A DNA stretch of 38,144 bases from an uncultured Catenibacillus sp. (GTDB lineage Bacteria; Bacillota; Clostridia; Lachnospirales; Lachnospiraceae): contig CAKRHR010000025.1 of assembly GCA_934339005.1 (NCBI GenBank), forward strand, positions 1-38,144. The letters run 5' to 3'. A program made the position numbers and the translations under genes. The number at the start of each line of letters is the position of its first letter. The stretch's first letter is position 1. Shown piece by piece: positions 6,105 through 14,625 of this stretch. The notes below the pieces were generated by a model that saw nothing but the letters and a program-made list of their open reading frames with translations, made no database searches and was not told where the DNA came from.

Positions 6105-7367
6105 TCAATCCTTATAAACCTTCTGGAAAGTTGTATAACCTTCTTCTTCCAACATCTTGATCTGCTGTTTAACGTTCTTGCGCATTGGCTGAATAATGAC
6201 TGTCTTGCCTTCATCACGCATTGCTTTTGCCTGTTCAAACAATTCAACTTTCTTTTCAATCGGCACATCCTTTGCAATCAGAACAGCAACGTTATCTGCT
6301 GATACCTTCATAGATGTTTCCATCTTATCTTTAAGAATTGTGATGATACGTTCAAAACCGATAGAGAAACCACTTGCGCATACATCCTGTCCGCAGAAAC
6401 GTCCGATCATCTTATCGTAACGACCGCCACCTGCAATGGAGAAGTTGTAACCATCAATTGTGATTTCAAAAATAGGACCTGTGTAGTAACCCATACCACG
6501 TACAAGTGCAGGGTCAAACATAATTGTGACATTTTCATTAATCATTGCTTTTGTGCAGGCAATAATTTCTGAAATATTCTTCACATCAGCTTCGCTTAAA
6601 TATTCTTCAGAAATATCCTTGCAGAATTCTTCGCAGGATACAGTCTTTAAGTTTGCATATAATGAAAGGTATTTATTTACAGTTTCCTCAGCATAACCAT
6701 TTTCAATTAACTCTTTACGGATGCCTTCAACACCGATTTTATCGAATTTATCCAGAGAAATCAAAACTGTGCTGATGTCATCTTCTGCAAAACCTGCTTC
6801 AAGTGCAACGGCACGCAGAATACGGCGGTCATTGATGTGAATTGTAAATGCACTGATGCCTACCTGTGCAAAAATTCTTGAAAGCATATCGGATGTTGCA
6901 GCCACAAGCTCGATCTCTGCAAGGTTTGTTTCATCACCGAGAATATCAATATCACACTGTGTAAACTGACGGAAGCGACCTTTCTGTGGGTTATCTGCAC
7001 GCCATACATTACCAATCTGAAGTGCTTTGAATGGTGAAGGCAGTTTTTCTTTATTATTTGCATAATATCTTGCCAGAGGCAGTGTCAGGTCATATCTCAA
7101 ACCGTTATCTGCAAATTCCTGATTACCTGCTGTAATCGCTCTTGAAAGGTCAGCGCCACGCTTCATTACTTTGAAAATCAACTTTTCATTGTCGCCGCCC
7201 TGTTTGCTTGTCAGGTTTTCGATGTGTTCCATCACAGGTGTTTCAATCTGCATAAAACCGTATTTTGCATAACAGTCTTTAATCATATTCTGTACATATT
7301 CTCTTAATCTCATATCTGAAGGGAGCATGTCACACATACCCTTCACGGGTGTTTTAATTAACGCCAT
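6105..7367 (-). CDS. hisS: Histidine-tRNA ligase (class II)
   Basis: This cytoplasmic enzyme charges tRNA-His with histidine. The 420-residue protein shows the class II fold in order: DLTLPLAR at 93-100, motif 2 with RADNPQKGRFRQF.QCDIDILG at 123-144, the histidine-specific RGMGYYTGP at 290-298, GGGRYD at 313-318 and motif 3 GFSIGFER at 333-340. A C-terminal anticodon-binding domain (VAVLIAKDVPIEKK to the end) is present, which separates it from the shorter HisZ paralogue. GGAGG lies 9 bases before the ATG. Length is normal for the family. It has its own promoter at 7505-7533 and a terminator at 6012-6062. The 130-base leader shows no T-box signature. Confidence 0.97.
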   Translation of the reverse strand: MALIKTPVKGMCDMLPSDMRLREYVQNMIKDCYAKYGFMQIETPVMEHIENLTSKQGGDNEKLIFKVMKRGADLSRAITAGNQEFADNGLRYDLTLPLARYYANNKEKLPSPFKALQIGNVWRADNPQKGRFRQFTQCDIDILGDETNLAEIELVAATSDMLSRIFAQVGISAFTIHINDRRILRAVALEAGFAEDDISTVLISLDKFDKIGVEGIRKELIENGYAEETVNKYLSLYANLKTVSCEEFCKDISEEYLSEADVKNISEIIACTKAMINENVTIMFDPALVRGMGYYTGPIFEITIDGYNFSIAGGGRYDKMIGRFCGQDVCASGFSIGFERIITILKDKMETSMKVSADNVAVLIAKDVPIEKKVELFEQAKAMRDEGKTVIIQPMRKNVKQQIKMLEEEGYTTFQKVYKD

Positions 7368-7504
7368 TTATATATCCTCCTGATTTTTGTTCGCTTTTAT
7401 GATGTCATACCCCTGACCCGTTCTTACGAATCATTCTGTACTTTACACGATGCTCGCAACCGAAACCATCTTTAATATCGGGGCTTAATTTCTTTAGCTT
7501 TATT

Positions 7505-7533
7505 ATCTTATCATTACCCACAGGTTTTTTCAA
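7505..7533 (-). promoter_or_regulatory. Promoter of hisS
   Basis: On the minus strand TTGAAA (7533-7528), a 17-base spacer and TAAGAT (7510-7505). It lies just beyond the stop of the DUF815 gene, so hisS can be transcribed on its own with a leader of about 130 bases. Confidence 0.55.
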
Positions 7534-7546
7534 TACAAGGATGTAC

Positions 7547-8878
7547 TTAACTACGTGTACCAATCAGATAATTGATAAACTGCTGTGCTGTACGTCCTGA
7601 AATACCGCCGTGGCTTAATTCCCATTTATTTGCTTCAGCCTTAAGTTCTTCTGTTGGAATATCCAGACCTGATTTTTTCGCCAGTTCTTCAACGATATGG
7701 AAATATTCCTTCTGTGATGGTTTGGAATAATTAATTGTCACACCGAAACGGTTGGCCAGAGATAATTTTTCCTCGATAGTATCTGAACGATGCATATCCT
7801 CTGAATGTTCCATATCATTTCTGTCATTCCATGTTTCACGAATGAGATGTCTTCTGTTTGAAGTTGCATAAATTAAAATATTATCCGGTCTTGTTTCAAC
7901 GCCACCCTCAATGACAGCCTTTAAGAATTTATATTCAATTTCAAATTCCTCAAATGACAGATCATCCATATAAATAATGAACTTGTAGTTTCTGTTTTTA
8001 ATCTGTGCAATCACATTGGACAAATGCTTGAACTGATGCTTGTAAATCTCAATCATACGCAGACCGTCTTCATAAAATTCATTGACAATCGCTTTGATAC
8101 TTGTGGATTTACCGGTACCACTGTCACCAAACAACAGTACATTGTTCGCTTTCTTGCCCTCAACAAAGGCTTTTGTATTGTCCACAAGCTTTTTCTTCTG
8201 AATTTCATAACCAATCAGATCATCTAACATAACTTTGTCCATGTTGTTGATTGGCTGAATCTCAACATCACTGCTGTCAGATTCCTTCAGTCTGAAAGCT
8301 TTATTTAAACCAAACATGCCTACACCGTAACGTTTGTAGAAGTTTGTCACGCTGACAAAAATATCCTGACCGCTCTTAGCAGCTTCAAGTTCAAGGCTTA
8401 ATGCCTGTACCTTTTCGCTGACATTTTTATTGTACATCAGCTCTTTTTTGCCGATGGCTTTATAATCGGAAAGTCTTGAGAAGCAATCCACATCAAGCTC
8501 ACGTTCAATATCAGAAAAATCATAATCAAATAATTCTTTATAGGCTGCAAAATCATTCTGTGCAAAATAATTTACACTGCCATCATTTGCCCCAACCTTC
8601 TCGCAGGTAATGCTGAATGGATTTTCATTTGTAATCAGCAAAAATGCAAGGTAGTTATGCCAGAGATTTTTGTCAAAACCATAGTCTGTGGCCACCTCCA
8701 AAAGGCGTTTCACCTGACGATATACATCTGTTCTCAAACGATTCTTAATCGCAATCTGTTCTTCCTCGCTGTGTGTATGTAATTGTCTGAGTTCTCTGCA
8801 AATGCCGCCAAGCTGCATCAATATAGAATCCTGCGGCATATCACCGTAAATCAGTAATTTTGAAATAATATTATCCAT
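7547..8878 (-). CDS. AAA+ ATPase of the DUF815 family
   Basis: This 443-residue protein has a helical N-terminal half of about 210 residues. An ATPase domain follows, with Walker A GDSGTGKS at 251-258, Walker B FIIYMDDLSFEE at 300-311, a sensor-1 like IYATSNRRHLI and a further conserved segment LSLANRFGVTI. This is the DUF815 layout. Its cellular task is not established, though related ATPases act on DNA or protein complexes. AGGAG precedes the ATG by 10 bases and a promoter lies at 8916-8944. It is upstream of hisS on the same strand without an obvious terminator between, so partial read-through is possible. Confidence 0.88.
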   Translation of the reverse strand: MDNIISKLLIYGDMPQDSILMQLGGICRELRQLHTHSEEEQIAIKNRLRTDVYRQVKRLLEVATDYGFDKNLWHNYLAFLLITNENPFSITCEKVGANDGSVNYFAQNDFAAYKELFDYDFSDIERELDVDCFSRLSDYKAIGKKELMYNKNVSEKVQALSLELEAAKSGQDIFVSVTNFYKRYGVGMFGLNKAFRLKESDSSDVEIQPINNMDKVMLDDLIGYEIQKKKLVDNTKAFVEGKKANNVLLFGDSGTGKSTSIKAIVNEFYEDGLRMIEIYKHQFKHLSNVIAQIKNRNYKFIIYMDDLSFEEFEIEYKFLKAVIEGGVETRPDNILIYATSNRRHLIRETWNDRNDMEHSEDMHRSDTIEEKLSLANRFGVTINYSKPSQKEYFHIVEELAKKSGLDIPTEELKAEANKWELSHGGISGRTAQQFINYLIGTRS

Positions 8879-8915
8879 CTTTATCGCTCTCCTGCTACGT
8901 TATCGTATCTTATTA

Positions 8916-8944
8916 ATAATAGTCCAATATTTTTGCCATTGCAA
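8916..8944 (-). promoter_or_regulatory. Promoter of the DUF815 gene
   Basis: On the minus strand TTGCAA (8944-8939), a 17-base spacer and TATTAT (8921-8916). The transcription start would be about 30 bases before the ATG. Confidence 0.6.
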
Positions 8945-9013
8945 GAGTGCATGTAGAATTTTCTTTTTTTGTTGGGTTTTTGAGTTACTATTCGTTACTG
9001 TTTGCACAGCAAT

Positions 9014-10453
9014 TCACAATTTATAAGACAACATCAAATGCAACCGCACCTGCGCATCCTCCAAATTAACCCCTGTCAACTGCTCAATTCTTTTGAGGCG
9101 GTACAGCAATGAATTACGATGCAGCCCCAATGCCTGCGCCGTCTGATTTAATCCCCGCTCATGATTTAAATAAACATCCAAAGTCTTATACAACTCTGTA
9201 TGATGCGCATCATCATACTGTTTAAGCTGCCTCAGCGCCGGATGTCTTGCTTCGTCAATCACTGTCTTTTGCATTTCATGAAATAAATATTGAAGCACAT
9301 ACTGCTCGCCTGTATAAATATTGCCCGGCTGCTTTTCACAATATTCAGACATATAAGCCACATATTCGTAATGTCTGTAAAATGAATCCTCAAAAGTCAT
9401 TTTTTGTCCTGCCATACCATAATAACGACTGCCGGACAATCGCGGCTTTAACTCCTGAATTAATTTTTCCAGTGGCAGCATCGTCAAATTACAGAGCAGA
9501 CAAACAGACATATCTTTAATAACTGCATATACCGATGGCAGGTTCATATTTAACGTCCGGCAAAGATACGTGTGAATATTAAATGACTGAAACGGTGTAT
9601 CCAGCTTCATCAACATCAATTCATCCGATTCATTCCATCCATAAAGGCGCAGTTGCCGTTTCAGCATCATCGTATCAGCTTTGGCATCCGAAATCGTCTG
9701 CTGCAGCAACGAATCCAGTAAAACGCTTTGCTGTTCCTGCACATGACTTTCAAACCATCGTTGCAGATACGAACAAAACAGGTTAAATATATCTTTGTTT
9801 GCCATCTTTTCAGGGGTATTTTTCAGCACCAAAATAGCGCACCCAACCCAGTTTTTCTGTGAAAAAAAATTATAGTTATAACAGGATTTTGGAAAAAATT
9901 CATTGCTGCTCAGGTAAAATATACCCTTATTCTGCAATCGTTCAGGATAATGCTGGTTGATTTGAAGCAGGTAATCCACAGGTACATTTTCATTAATCAA
10001 TGTCGCATCCCATACTTCATCCACATCACCGATACCGTATGCCTGATGCCGTGCCAGCAAACGATACCCCGCATCCAGTAAAAATACCGGCTCTTTAATA
10101 ATTTCTGCAGATGCGTCAAATAAATCCTGCAGCATCGCACCGGAGGATAATAACTCAAACATTTTTGTACTCCAGGCATTGTACAATTCAATGACATTTA
10201 AAATATGATTGAGCACTTCGTCCAAATCCTCTGTATCCAAAATAATCATGTCATTATTGTGCGTGCAAATGACATTGCCACTGCCATTTTGAAATAAATC
10301 CCGCATCCGCCCGATATATACTGTTTTCTGATTCATAACCACATCCGCCGAAAATAATCGGACTGTTTCAATTTCCAGAAGATTTGCTTTAATGTCCACA
10401 CGCGGATGATATTTTTCCAGCGTATCTGCCAGAATCCACATACTCAGCTTCAT
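9014..10453 (-). CDS. PucR/CdaR-type transcriptional regulator
   Basis: This 479-residue regulator carries the family's C-terminal helix-turn-helix (PucR-type, HTH_30) at about residues 430-475, with the motif NQTAQALGLHRNSLLYRLKR preceded by LDVYLNHERG. The middle part (residues about 95-360) is a sensory region with a GAF-like portion (EPVFLLDAGYRLLARH). The first 90 residues resemble the N-terminal part of purine-catabolism-type regulators. Proteins of this class usually activate catabolic genes next to them. Here the gene is divergent from the URO-D/methyltransferase-like gene across 355 bases, which makes that gene the likely target. AGGGAG lies 7 bases before the ATG. The inducer is unknown. 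Confidence 0.87.
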   Translation of the reverse strand: MKLSMWILADTLEKYHPRVDIKANLLEIETVRLFSADVVMNQKTVYIGRMRDLFQNGSGNVICTHNNDMIILDTEDLDEVLNHILNVIELYNAWSTKMFELLSSGAMLQDLFDASAEIIKEPVFLLDAGYRLLARHQAYGIGDVDEVWDATLINENVPVDYLLQINQHYPERLQNKGIFYLSSNEFFPKSCYNYNFFSQKNWVGCAILVLKNTPEKMANKDIFNLFCSYLQRWFESHVQEQQSVLLDSLLQQTISDAKADTMMLKRQLRLYGWNESDELMLMKLDTPFQSFNIHTYLCRTLNMNLPSVYAVIKDMSVCLLCNLTMLPLEKLIQELKPRLSGSRYYGMAGQKMTFEDSFYRHYEYVAYMSEYCEKQPGNIYTGEQYVLQYLFHEMQKTVIDEARHPALRQLKQYDDAHHTELYKTLDVYLNHERGLNQTAQALGLHRNSLLYRLKRIEQLTGVNLEDAQVRLHLMLSYKL

Positions 10454-10808
10454 AATTTTCTCCCTGTAAGCTTGTGCTTAAATATTTTTCCAAATCAGAC
10501 TCATATATTTTAATTGCTCCTGCACAAACTTCTAATTTATGATTTTCAAACACATTGCATGCTATTTCTTCTAATCATTTTATCTTTATATTACCCTTTT
10601 ATCATTCATGCTACAAGCACAATTTACAAGTATTTTATTTTATATAAATCATGCTGTTTGCACATATACATTAACTATATTTTATGTTCTACTGTATTTA
10701 TAAGAATAAACGCCAAACAGCTTTAAGCTGATTATGATTTTATTTTTTTCATTAATCAGCCAATCGAACACATCTATCAAATAACACACATTCAAGGGGG
10801 ATTTTACA
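10454..10808. promoter_or_regulatory. Divergent intergenic region with two competing hairpins
   Basis: This AT-rich region separates the PucR-type regulator from the URO-D-like gene. I find no -35/-10 pair that I trust. It does contain a 13-base palindrome CAGCTTTAAGCTG (10718-10730). A longer imperfect stem, GCTGATTATGA with TCATTAATCAGC (10727-10737 and 10749-10760), overlaps it. The two structures share AAGCTG, so they cannot form together. AAGGGGG precedes the downstream ATG. Confidence 0.4.
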
Positions 10809-12131
10809 ATGAGTGAAACAAATATGAACACACCACAGGGTCAGCCTGCAGGTGCACCGGATGGCAACGCACCAAAAGGTCCGGTTCCTGGACCTGATTT
10901 TTTAAGAAGAATGAAGTTTTATGAAGATACGGTTGCCTGCAACCGCACGGACCGTATTCTTGTAGCACCATATCCACTGTATCTGCCGATTTTACTTTAT
11001 GGTGAAACAACTATTCAGGATGTCATGATGGATTATACAAAATTCCTGCCTTCTTTGATTCGTTATCAACAGGAATATGATCCTGACCTCTACTGGGGTC
11101 CTGAAGGTATTTTCCCGGGTGCCGCACTGGATTGTCTGGATTGTAAATTTATTAAATGGCCAGGCAGACACATGTCTGACCCAAATGCCGCATTTCAGAT
11201 TATTGACCAGCCTGAGGGCTATATGACCGGCGAGGAATATCTTGAATATGCTGAAGACCCGACCGGATTTATGATGCGTAAGATTCTTCCAAGACATTTT
11301 GGCGCATTACAGGGGCTTGAGATGGTCGATTTCTCTGGTGCCGTATGGCAGGGCAGCGTTTACTCCATGATTCCATTTGCATTTCCGCCTGTCCAAAACG
11401 CTTTTAAAGCGATGGCAGAGGCTGGCGGAAAGATGCTGCAGATGACTCAGGGCACAGCCACTATCGCCCAGAAAATGGTTGAACTTGGCTGGCCAAGCGC
11501 GATTGACTATGCGTGCCAGACACCATTTGATGTTTTTAATGATACGCTGCGCGGTCTGCTTAACACAACGATGGATATGCTTGAATACCCTGACGAATTG
11601 CTTGAAGCCCTCAAAACAAGCACAAAGATTCAGATTCGTACGATTAAAAAGCAATTTGCGCTAAATCCATTCACAAAGACAGTGACCTTCTTTGTCCACA
11701 ACGGTATGGATATGTTTATGAGCGTTGAGCAGTTCCAGACATTTTACTGGCCTGGACTTAAAGCCTGCATCGAAACAGTTATTGAAATGGGTGGTATTCC
11801 TCATATTTATCTTGAAGACAAATACGATGACAAGCTTGATTTCTTCGTCAACGAACTGCCGGCAGGCAAATGCATCATCACACTGATTAACTGCGACATG
11901 GAAAAAGCGAAAGAAAAATTTGCCGGAAAAATCTGTATCAGTGGCGGTGTCAGCGGTACACTGCTTCAATACGGTACACCGGAGGATGTCGTTAAAGATG
12001 TTAAACATGCGATAGATATCCTCGCACCGGGCGGCGGCTATTTCCTTGATACAGACGTCAGCCTTGACGTTGCCAAACCTGAAAATCTCCGCGTTCTGTA
12101 TGATACAGCTAAGAGTTATATGAAATATTAA
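10809..12131 (+). CDS. Uroporphyrinogen-decarboxylase-family protein (corrinoid methyltransferase-like)
   Basis: This 440-residue protein belongs to the URO-D superfamily, which holds haem-pathway decarboxylases and Zn-dependent methyltransferases (MtaA, MtbA, CmuA) that move methyl groups from corrinoid proteins. The latter is the better fit by length and because no haem genes are nearby. Residues 1-30 are an unusual Pro/Gly/Asn-rich extension. The barrel follows, with C-terminal landmarks IPHIYLEDKYDD, LINCDMEKAKEKF and CISGGVSG. MtaA-type enzymes bind zinc with His-X-Cys plus a distant Cys. Here the first pair reads His-Ile-Tyr, so a classical zinc site is doubtful. No corrinoid protein or partner methyltransferase is adjacent. 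The divergent PucR-type regulator suggests inducible catabolic use. Substrate unknown. Confidence 0.8.
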   Translation: MSETNMNTPQGQPAGAPDGNAPKGPVPGPDFLRRMKFYEDTVACNRTDRILVAPYPLYLPILLYGETTIQDVMMDYTKFLPSLIRYQQEYDPDLYWGPEGIFPGAALDCLDCKFIKWPGRHMSDPNAAFQIIDQPEGYMTGEEYLEYAEDPTGFMMRKILPRHFGALQGLEMVDFSGAVWQGSVYSMIPFAFPPVQNAFKAMAEAGGKMLQMTQGTATIAQKMVELGWPSAIDYACQTPFDVFNDTLRGLLNTTMDMLEYPDELLEALKTSTKIQIRTIKKQFALNPFTKTVTFFVHNGMDMFMSVEQFQTFYWPGLKACIETVIEMGGIPHIYLEDKYDDKLDFFVNELPAGKCIITLINCDMEKAKEKFAGKICISGGVSGTLLQYGTPEDVVKDVKHAIDILAPGGGYFLDTDVSLDVAKPENLRVLYDTAKSYMKY

Positions 12132-12145
12132 TCTACATAATAAGG

Positions 12146-12188
12146 CCCCGAAACTTTGATGATGACATCTGGTTTCGGGACTTTTAAT
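12146..12188 (+). terminator. Intrinsic terminator of the URO-D-family gene
   Basis: An 8-bp stem CCCGAAAC/GTTTCGGG (12147-12154 and 12172-12179) followed by ACTTTTAATTT, 15 bases after the stop. Confidence 0.75.
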
Positions 12189-12201
12189 TTATTAGAAGCC
12201 T

Positions 12202-12859
12202 TTATCGCTTCATCGTCCGATATTCCTTCGGGGACATGCCCATAAACTTACGAAAAACCTTCGCAAAATATTTTTCATCCCTGAAGCCAATTTTATAAGT
12301 GATCTCATATCGTTTCAGATAATGCTGTTCCAAATAACAACATGCATGCTCTATACGCACATGATTCAGATAATCTACAAAACCATACCCTGTATTTTGT
12401 GTAAACAATGTAGACATATAACCTGCAGATATACCCACATGCTCCGCTACCTCTGTCAATGAAATATCCTCTGTATAGTGCTCCGCAATATATGCCTGCG
12501 CCGACTTTACCTGCATATTCGTCTGCTGCGCATCCTCATATTCAACTTCCTGTTCCTTTCCAAAATACTCATCTGCCAATGACATTACAACCTTCAATAT
12601 ATCTCCGGCTCTTGTTGGCTTCAGCAGATATTCTCTGGTTCCATACTTCAATGCCTGCTGCGCATATTTAAATTCGTCATAACCACTGAGTACAATAATC
12701 ACCGGTTCAAGTCCCGCTTTCTTAGCTGCAGCCATCACATCAATACCATTTTTAAGCGGCATCTGTACATCAAGCAGCAAAATATCAGGCTGGTATGTGA
12801 GTACAATATCAATTGCTTCCTGTCCATTTTCCGCTTCATAAATATGTAGGCTTTTTCAT
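12202..12859 (-). pseudogene. Response regulator with AraC-type output domain, broken in the receiver domain
   Basis: A perfect start site is present on the minus strand (GGAGGA at 12872-12867, ATG at 12859), but that frame stops after seven codons. In another frame a receiver domain begins abruptly at IYEAENGQEAIDIVL. It continues through LLLDVQMPLKNGIDV (phosphoacceptor Asp), LSGYDEF and LKPT, and ends with an intact AraC helix-turn-helix pair (ISLTEVAEHVGISAGYMSTLF.., IGFRDEKYFAKVFRKFMGMSPKEYR). About 28 residues carrying the first strand and the acidic DDE pocket are missing. This fits a small deletion with frameshift right behind the start. The first internal ATG (12780) would give a 192-residue remnant. 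No sensor kinase is nearby. Confidence 0.75.
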
Positions 12860-12950
12860 TATATATTCCTCCTCGAATCTTTTTCGTCAATCGATTGATT
12901 TGATAGTTAAATTCTAACATCCCTTATAGCCGAAAAAAAGACACCAAATT

Positions 12951-12999
12951 TTCAAAAAGGGGTAATATTTTCAAAGATTTTTCCTGAAAATATTACCCC
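12951..12999 (-). terminator. Intrinsic terminator of the flavoprotein gene
   Basis: A perfect 14-bp stem GGGGTAATATTTTC/GAAAATATTACCCC (12959-12972 and 12986-12999), followed by TTTTT on the minus strand. Confidence 0.85.
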
Positions 13000-13057
13000 T
13001 TTAATCAACTTGATGTCTGTGTATCTTTTTTAATCAAATATATATTTTATAATGTAT

Positions 13058-14044
13058 TTATGCCTGTGTTTTTTTTGTTCTTGAAGGCGCTTTGACAACA
13101 AAATCTTCCATCTGACGATATTTCTTTAATTCATCCTGAATCTCATCCACATGTGGATTGTAGCGTTCCTCTGTATGGCGTGCGATTTCTCTCATGTGGT
13201 CGAATTTGCCCATCATTGTCAGACGGTCCCTGTTATCCTCAGGCCATGTAAACTGCATCTTGCCGTCCTTGTCCAACGTAATTTTACCCTTACGTCCGCA
13301 GACGATACATTCCACATAATCACGGCCAGGTTTTGCAATGACATTACTCATATGACAACCCGGACAAGCTTCACCGTCATCCAATGATCCAAGCCATCTG
13401 TGTTCCCAGTCAATCTGCGGATTTAAGACAGCGTGTCCAACGTTCTGTCCAAGATATTTTGCACGCAGCATATAATCTTTTCTCATCAATGCTTCACCAG
13501 GGTCAGCGACCTGATAAACATTCATATGGTCAACAACGTTTGTCTGTGCAGAGAAGGTTGTTGTATATAATGTTGCAAGGCCCATGGATGTCCAGTGCTC
13601 TGTCAGCGCACCACCTACAGAAATCAGACCGCCCGGACGCTGCTTTACCTGTCCTTTGGCCCATTCCGGAGAACCACCATTGATTTCCCATCCGGCCAAA
13701 TCCATCTTTGGGCCAAAGACACGATCTCTAAAGTCTGTCACGATACCACATGGTGACAATGACCATACCGGTGCACCAAGCAGATAACCATCACTCTCTA
13801 AGAACTTCTGTGCCAGCCATGGGCCATCATCTTTGAAAATACAGCCTTCAGGCCCCTTCACATAGCACATACCTCTCGTACAGTCTACACATGGATGCAA
13901 ATCACATTCATGCAGACGAATCAATTCTACATCAATGCCCATCTCAGAAATCGCCTGCAAAGCCACCTTCATGTAGATTTCGGTGTTGCCGCCTCTGCGT
14001 CCTGCTGTAAATCCAACGACTTTTTTTCTTTTTGTTTCACCCAT
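13058..14044 (-). CDS. Flavodoxin-fold / iron-sulfur-flavoprotein-like oxidoreductase with C-terminal zinc ribbon
   Basis: This 328-residue protein starts with a flavodoxin-like strand and phosphate loop (VVGFTAGRRGGNTEIYM, residues 9-25), as in NADPH-dependent FMN reductases. A cysteine cluster follows (Cys47, 52, 55, 60, 68), reminiscent of the compact cluster motif of iron-sulfur flavoproteins. LLGAPVWSLSPCGIVTDFRDR at 88-108 forms the second flavin loop. Near the C-terminus two CxxC pairs (CPGC 227-230, CIVC 246-249) form a zinc ribbon or rubredoxin-like knuckle. This suggests a redox enzyme with FMN plus a metal centre, but the reaction is unknown. I start at the ATG at 14044 because AGGAGG lies 9 bases upstream; the frame is open to 14206 but without a ribosome site. 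Promoter at 14171-14199. Confidence 0.8.
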   Translation of the reverse strand: MGETKRKKVVGFTAGRRGGNTEIYMKVALQAISEMGIDVELIRLHECDLHPCVDCTRGMCYVKGPEGCIFKDDGPWLAQKFLESDGYLLGAPVWSLSPCGIVTDFRDRVFGPKMDLAGWEINGGSPEWAKGQVKQRPGGLISVGGALTEHWTSMGLATLYTTTFSAQTNVVDHMNVYQVADPGEALMRKDYMLRAKYLGQNVGHAVLNPQIDWEHRWLGSLDDGEACPGCHMSNVIAKPGRDYVECIVCGRKGKITLDKDGKMQFTWPEDNRDRLTMMGKFDHMREIARHTEERYNPHVDEIQDELKKYRQMEDFVVKAPSRTKKTQA

Positions 14045-14283
14045 TTTTACTTTCCTCCTGATTTCATCTGTTAATCTTAAAATATAACTGATTCTTATTT
14101 TCGCCTTGTCATTTAACAAAGCATCCCCTCCGTACATAAAAGCGTTTGATTTCACACTTTCATACAGTATATTATACACTTTTTTTAAACCGTTGTATAT
14201 ATTCAACTTTTCAACTCATATAGCGGAAATTTCTGTATATAAGATGACTTCTTTTTATTGAAAAAGTAGAAGATTTATTCCTA
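14045..14283. other. Intergenic region upstream of the flavoprotein gene
   Basis: Besides the promoter at 14171-14199 and the ribosome site just before 14044, I see nothing in this AT-rich stretch that I can name. The leader of the flavoprotein mRNA would be about 120 bases long. Confidence 0.5.
14171..14199 (-). promoter_or_regulatory. Promoter of the flavoprotein gene
   Basis: On the minus strand TATACA (14199-14194), a 17-base spacer and TATAAT (14176-14171). Confidence 0.6.
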
Positions 14284-14341
14284 AAAACCCCACAGAATGC
14301 CTCCCAGCTTTATTAGCTGAAAGACAACTCTGTGGGGTTTT
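14284..14341 (-). terminator. Intrinsic terminator of the copper operon
   Basis: The stem AACCCCACAGA/TCTGTGGGGTT encloses a small CAGCT/AGCTG hairpin and is followed by TTTTT on the minus strand. The plus side also has TTTT, so it may be bidirectional. Confidence 0.85.
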
Positions 14342-14415
14342 GTCTGATAAATATAGCCTTTACATACAAGCCAATTTTATTATTAATCTGTTTATAAAAG
14401 CATCTCTTTTAATTT

Positions 14416-14625
14416 TTACTGAATCCCAACGACTTCATAATCCTGGTCTTCGACAGCTTTTTTCAATACTTTATCATCCACCTGTGCACTGAGTTTTACG
14501 ATTGCTGTACCTTTTTCGTGACTGACAACTGCTTCATCTACACCATCAATTGCTTCAAGAACTTTCTTAACGCGTGCTTCGCAGTGTCCACACATCATGC
14601 CCTTAATTTCCATAATTTTTTCCAT
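14416..14625 (-). CDS. Possible internally initiated CopZ-like copper chaperone
   Basis: Inside the 3' end of copA, in the same frame, AAGGAGGAT (GGAGG at 14641-14637) stands 11 bases before an ATG at 14625. Starting there gives a 69-residue protein, MEKIMEIKGMMCGHC..., with one heavy-metal domain and the CxxC pair at residues 12 and 15, the normal size of CopZ. The overlap could be the relic of two genes that fused by loss of the copA stop codon. Whether both products are made is inference. Confidence 0.45.
   Translation of the reverse strand: MEKIMEIKGMMCGHCEARVKKVLEAIDGVDEAVVSHEKGTAIVKLSAQVDDKVLKKAVEDQDYEVVGIQ

Noticed and set aside
7368..7504. T-box riboswitch in the hisS leader
   Set aside because: I looked for the conserved T-box (TGGNACCGCG-like) and a terminator/antiterminator pair on the minus strand and saw neither.
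12735..12920. Minus-strand frame MLEFNYQINRLTKK...
   Set aside because: It runs through the ribosome site and start of the broken response regulator in the wrong frame and resembles nothing.
14045..14206. Upstream extension of the flavoprotein to 14206
   Set aside because: It crosses the promoter at 14171-14199, lacks a ribosome site, and the family fold begins right after the ATG at 14044.
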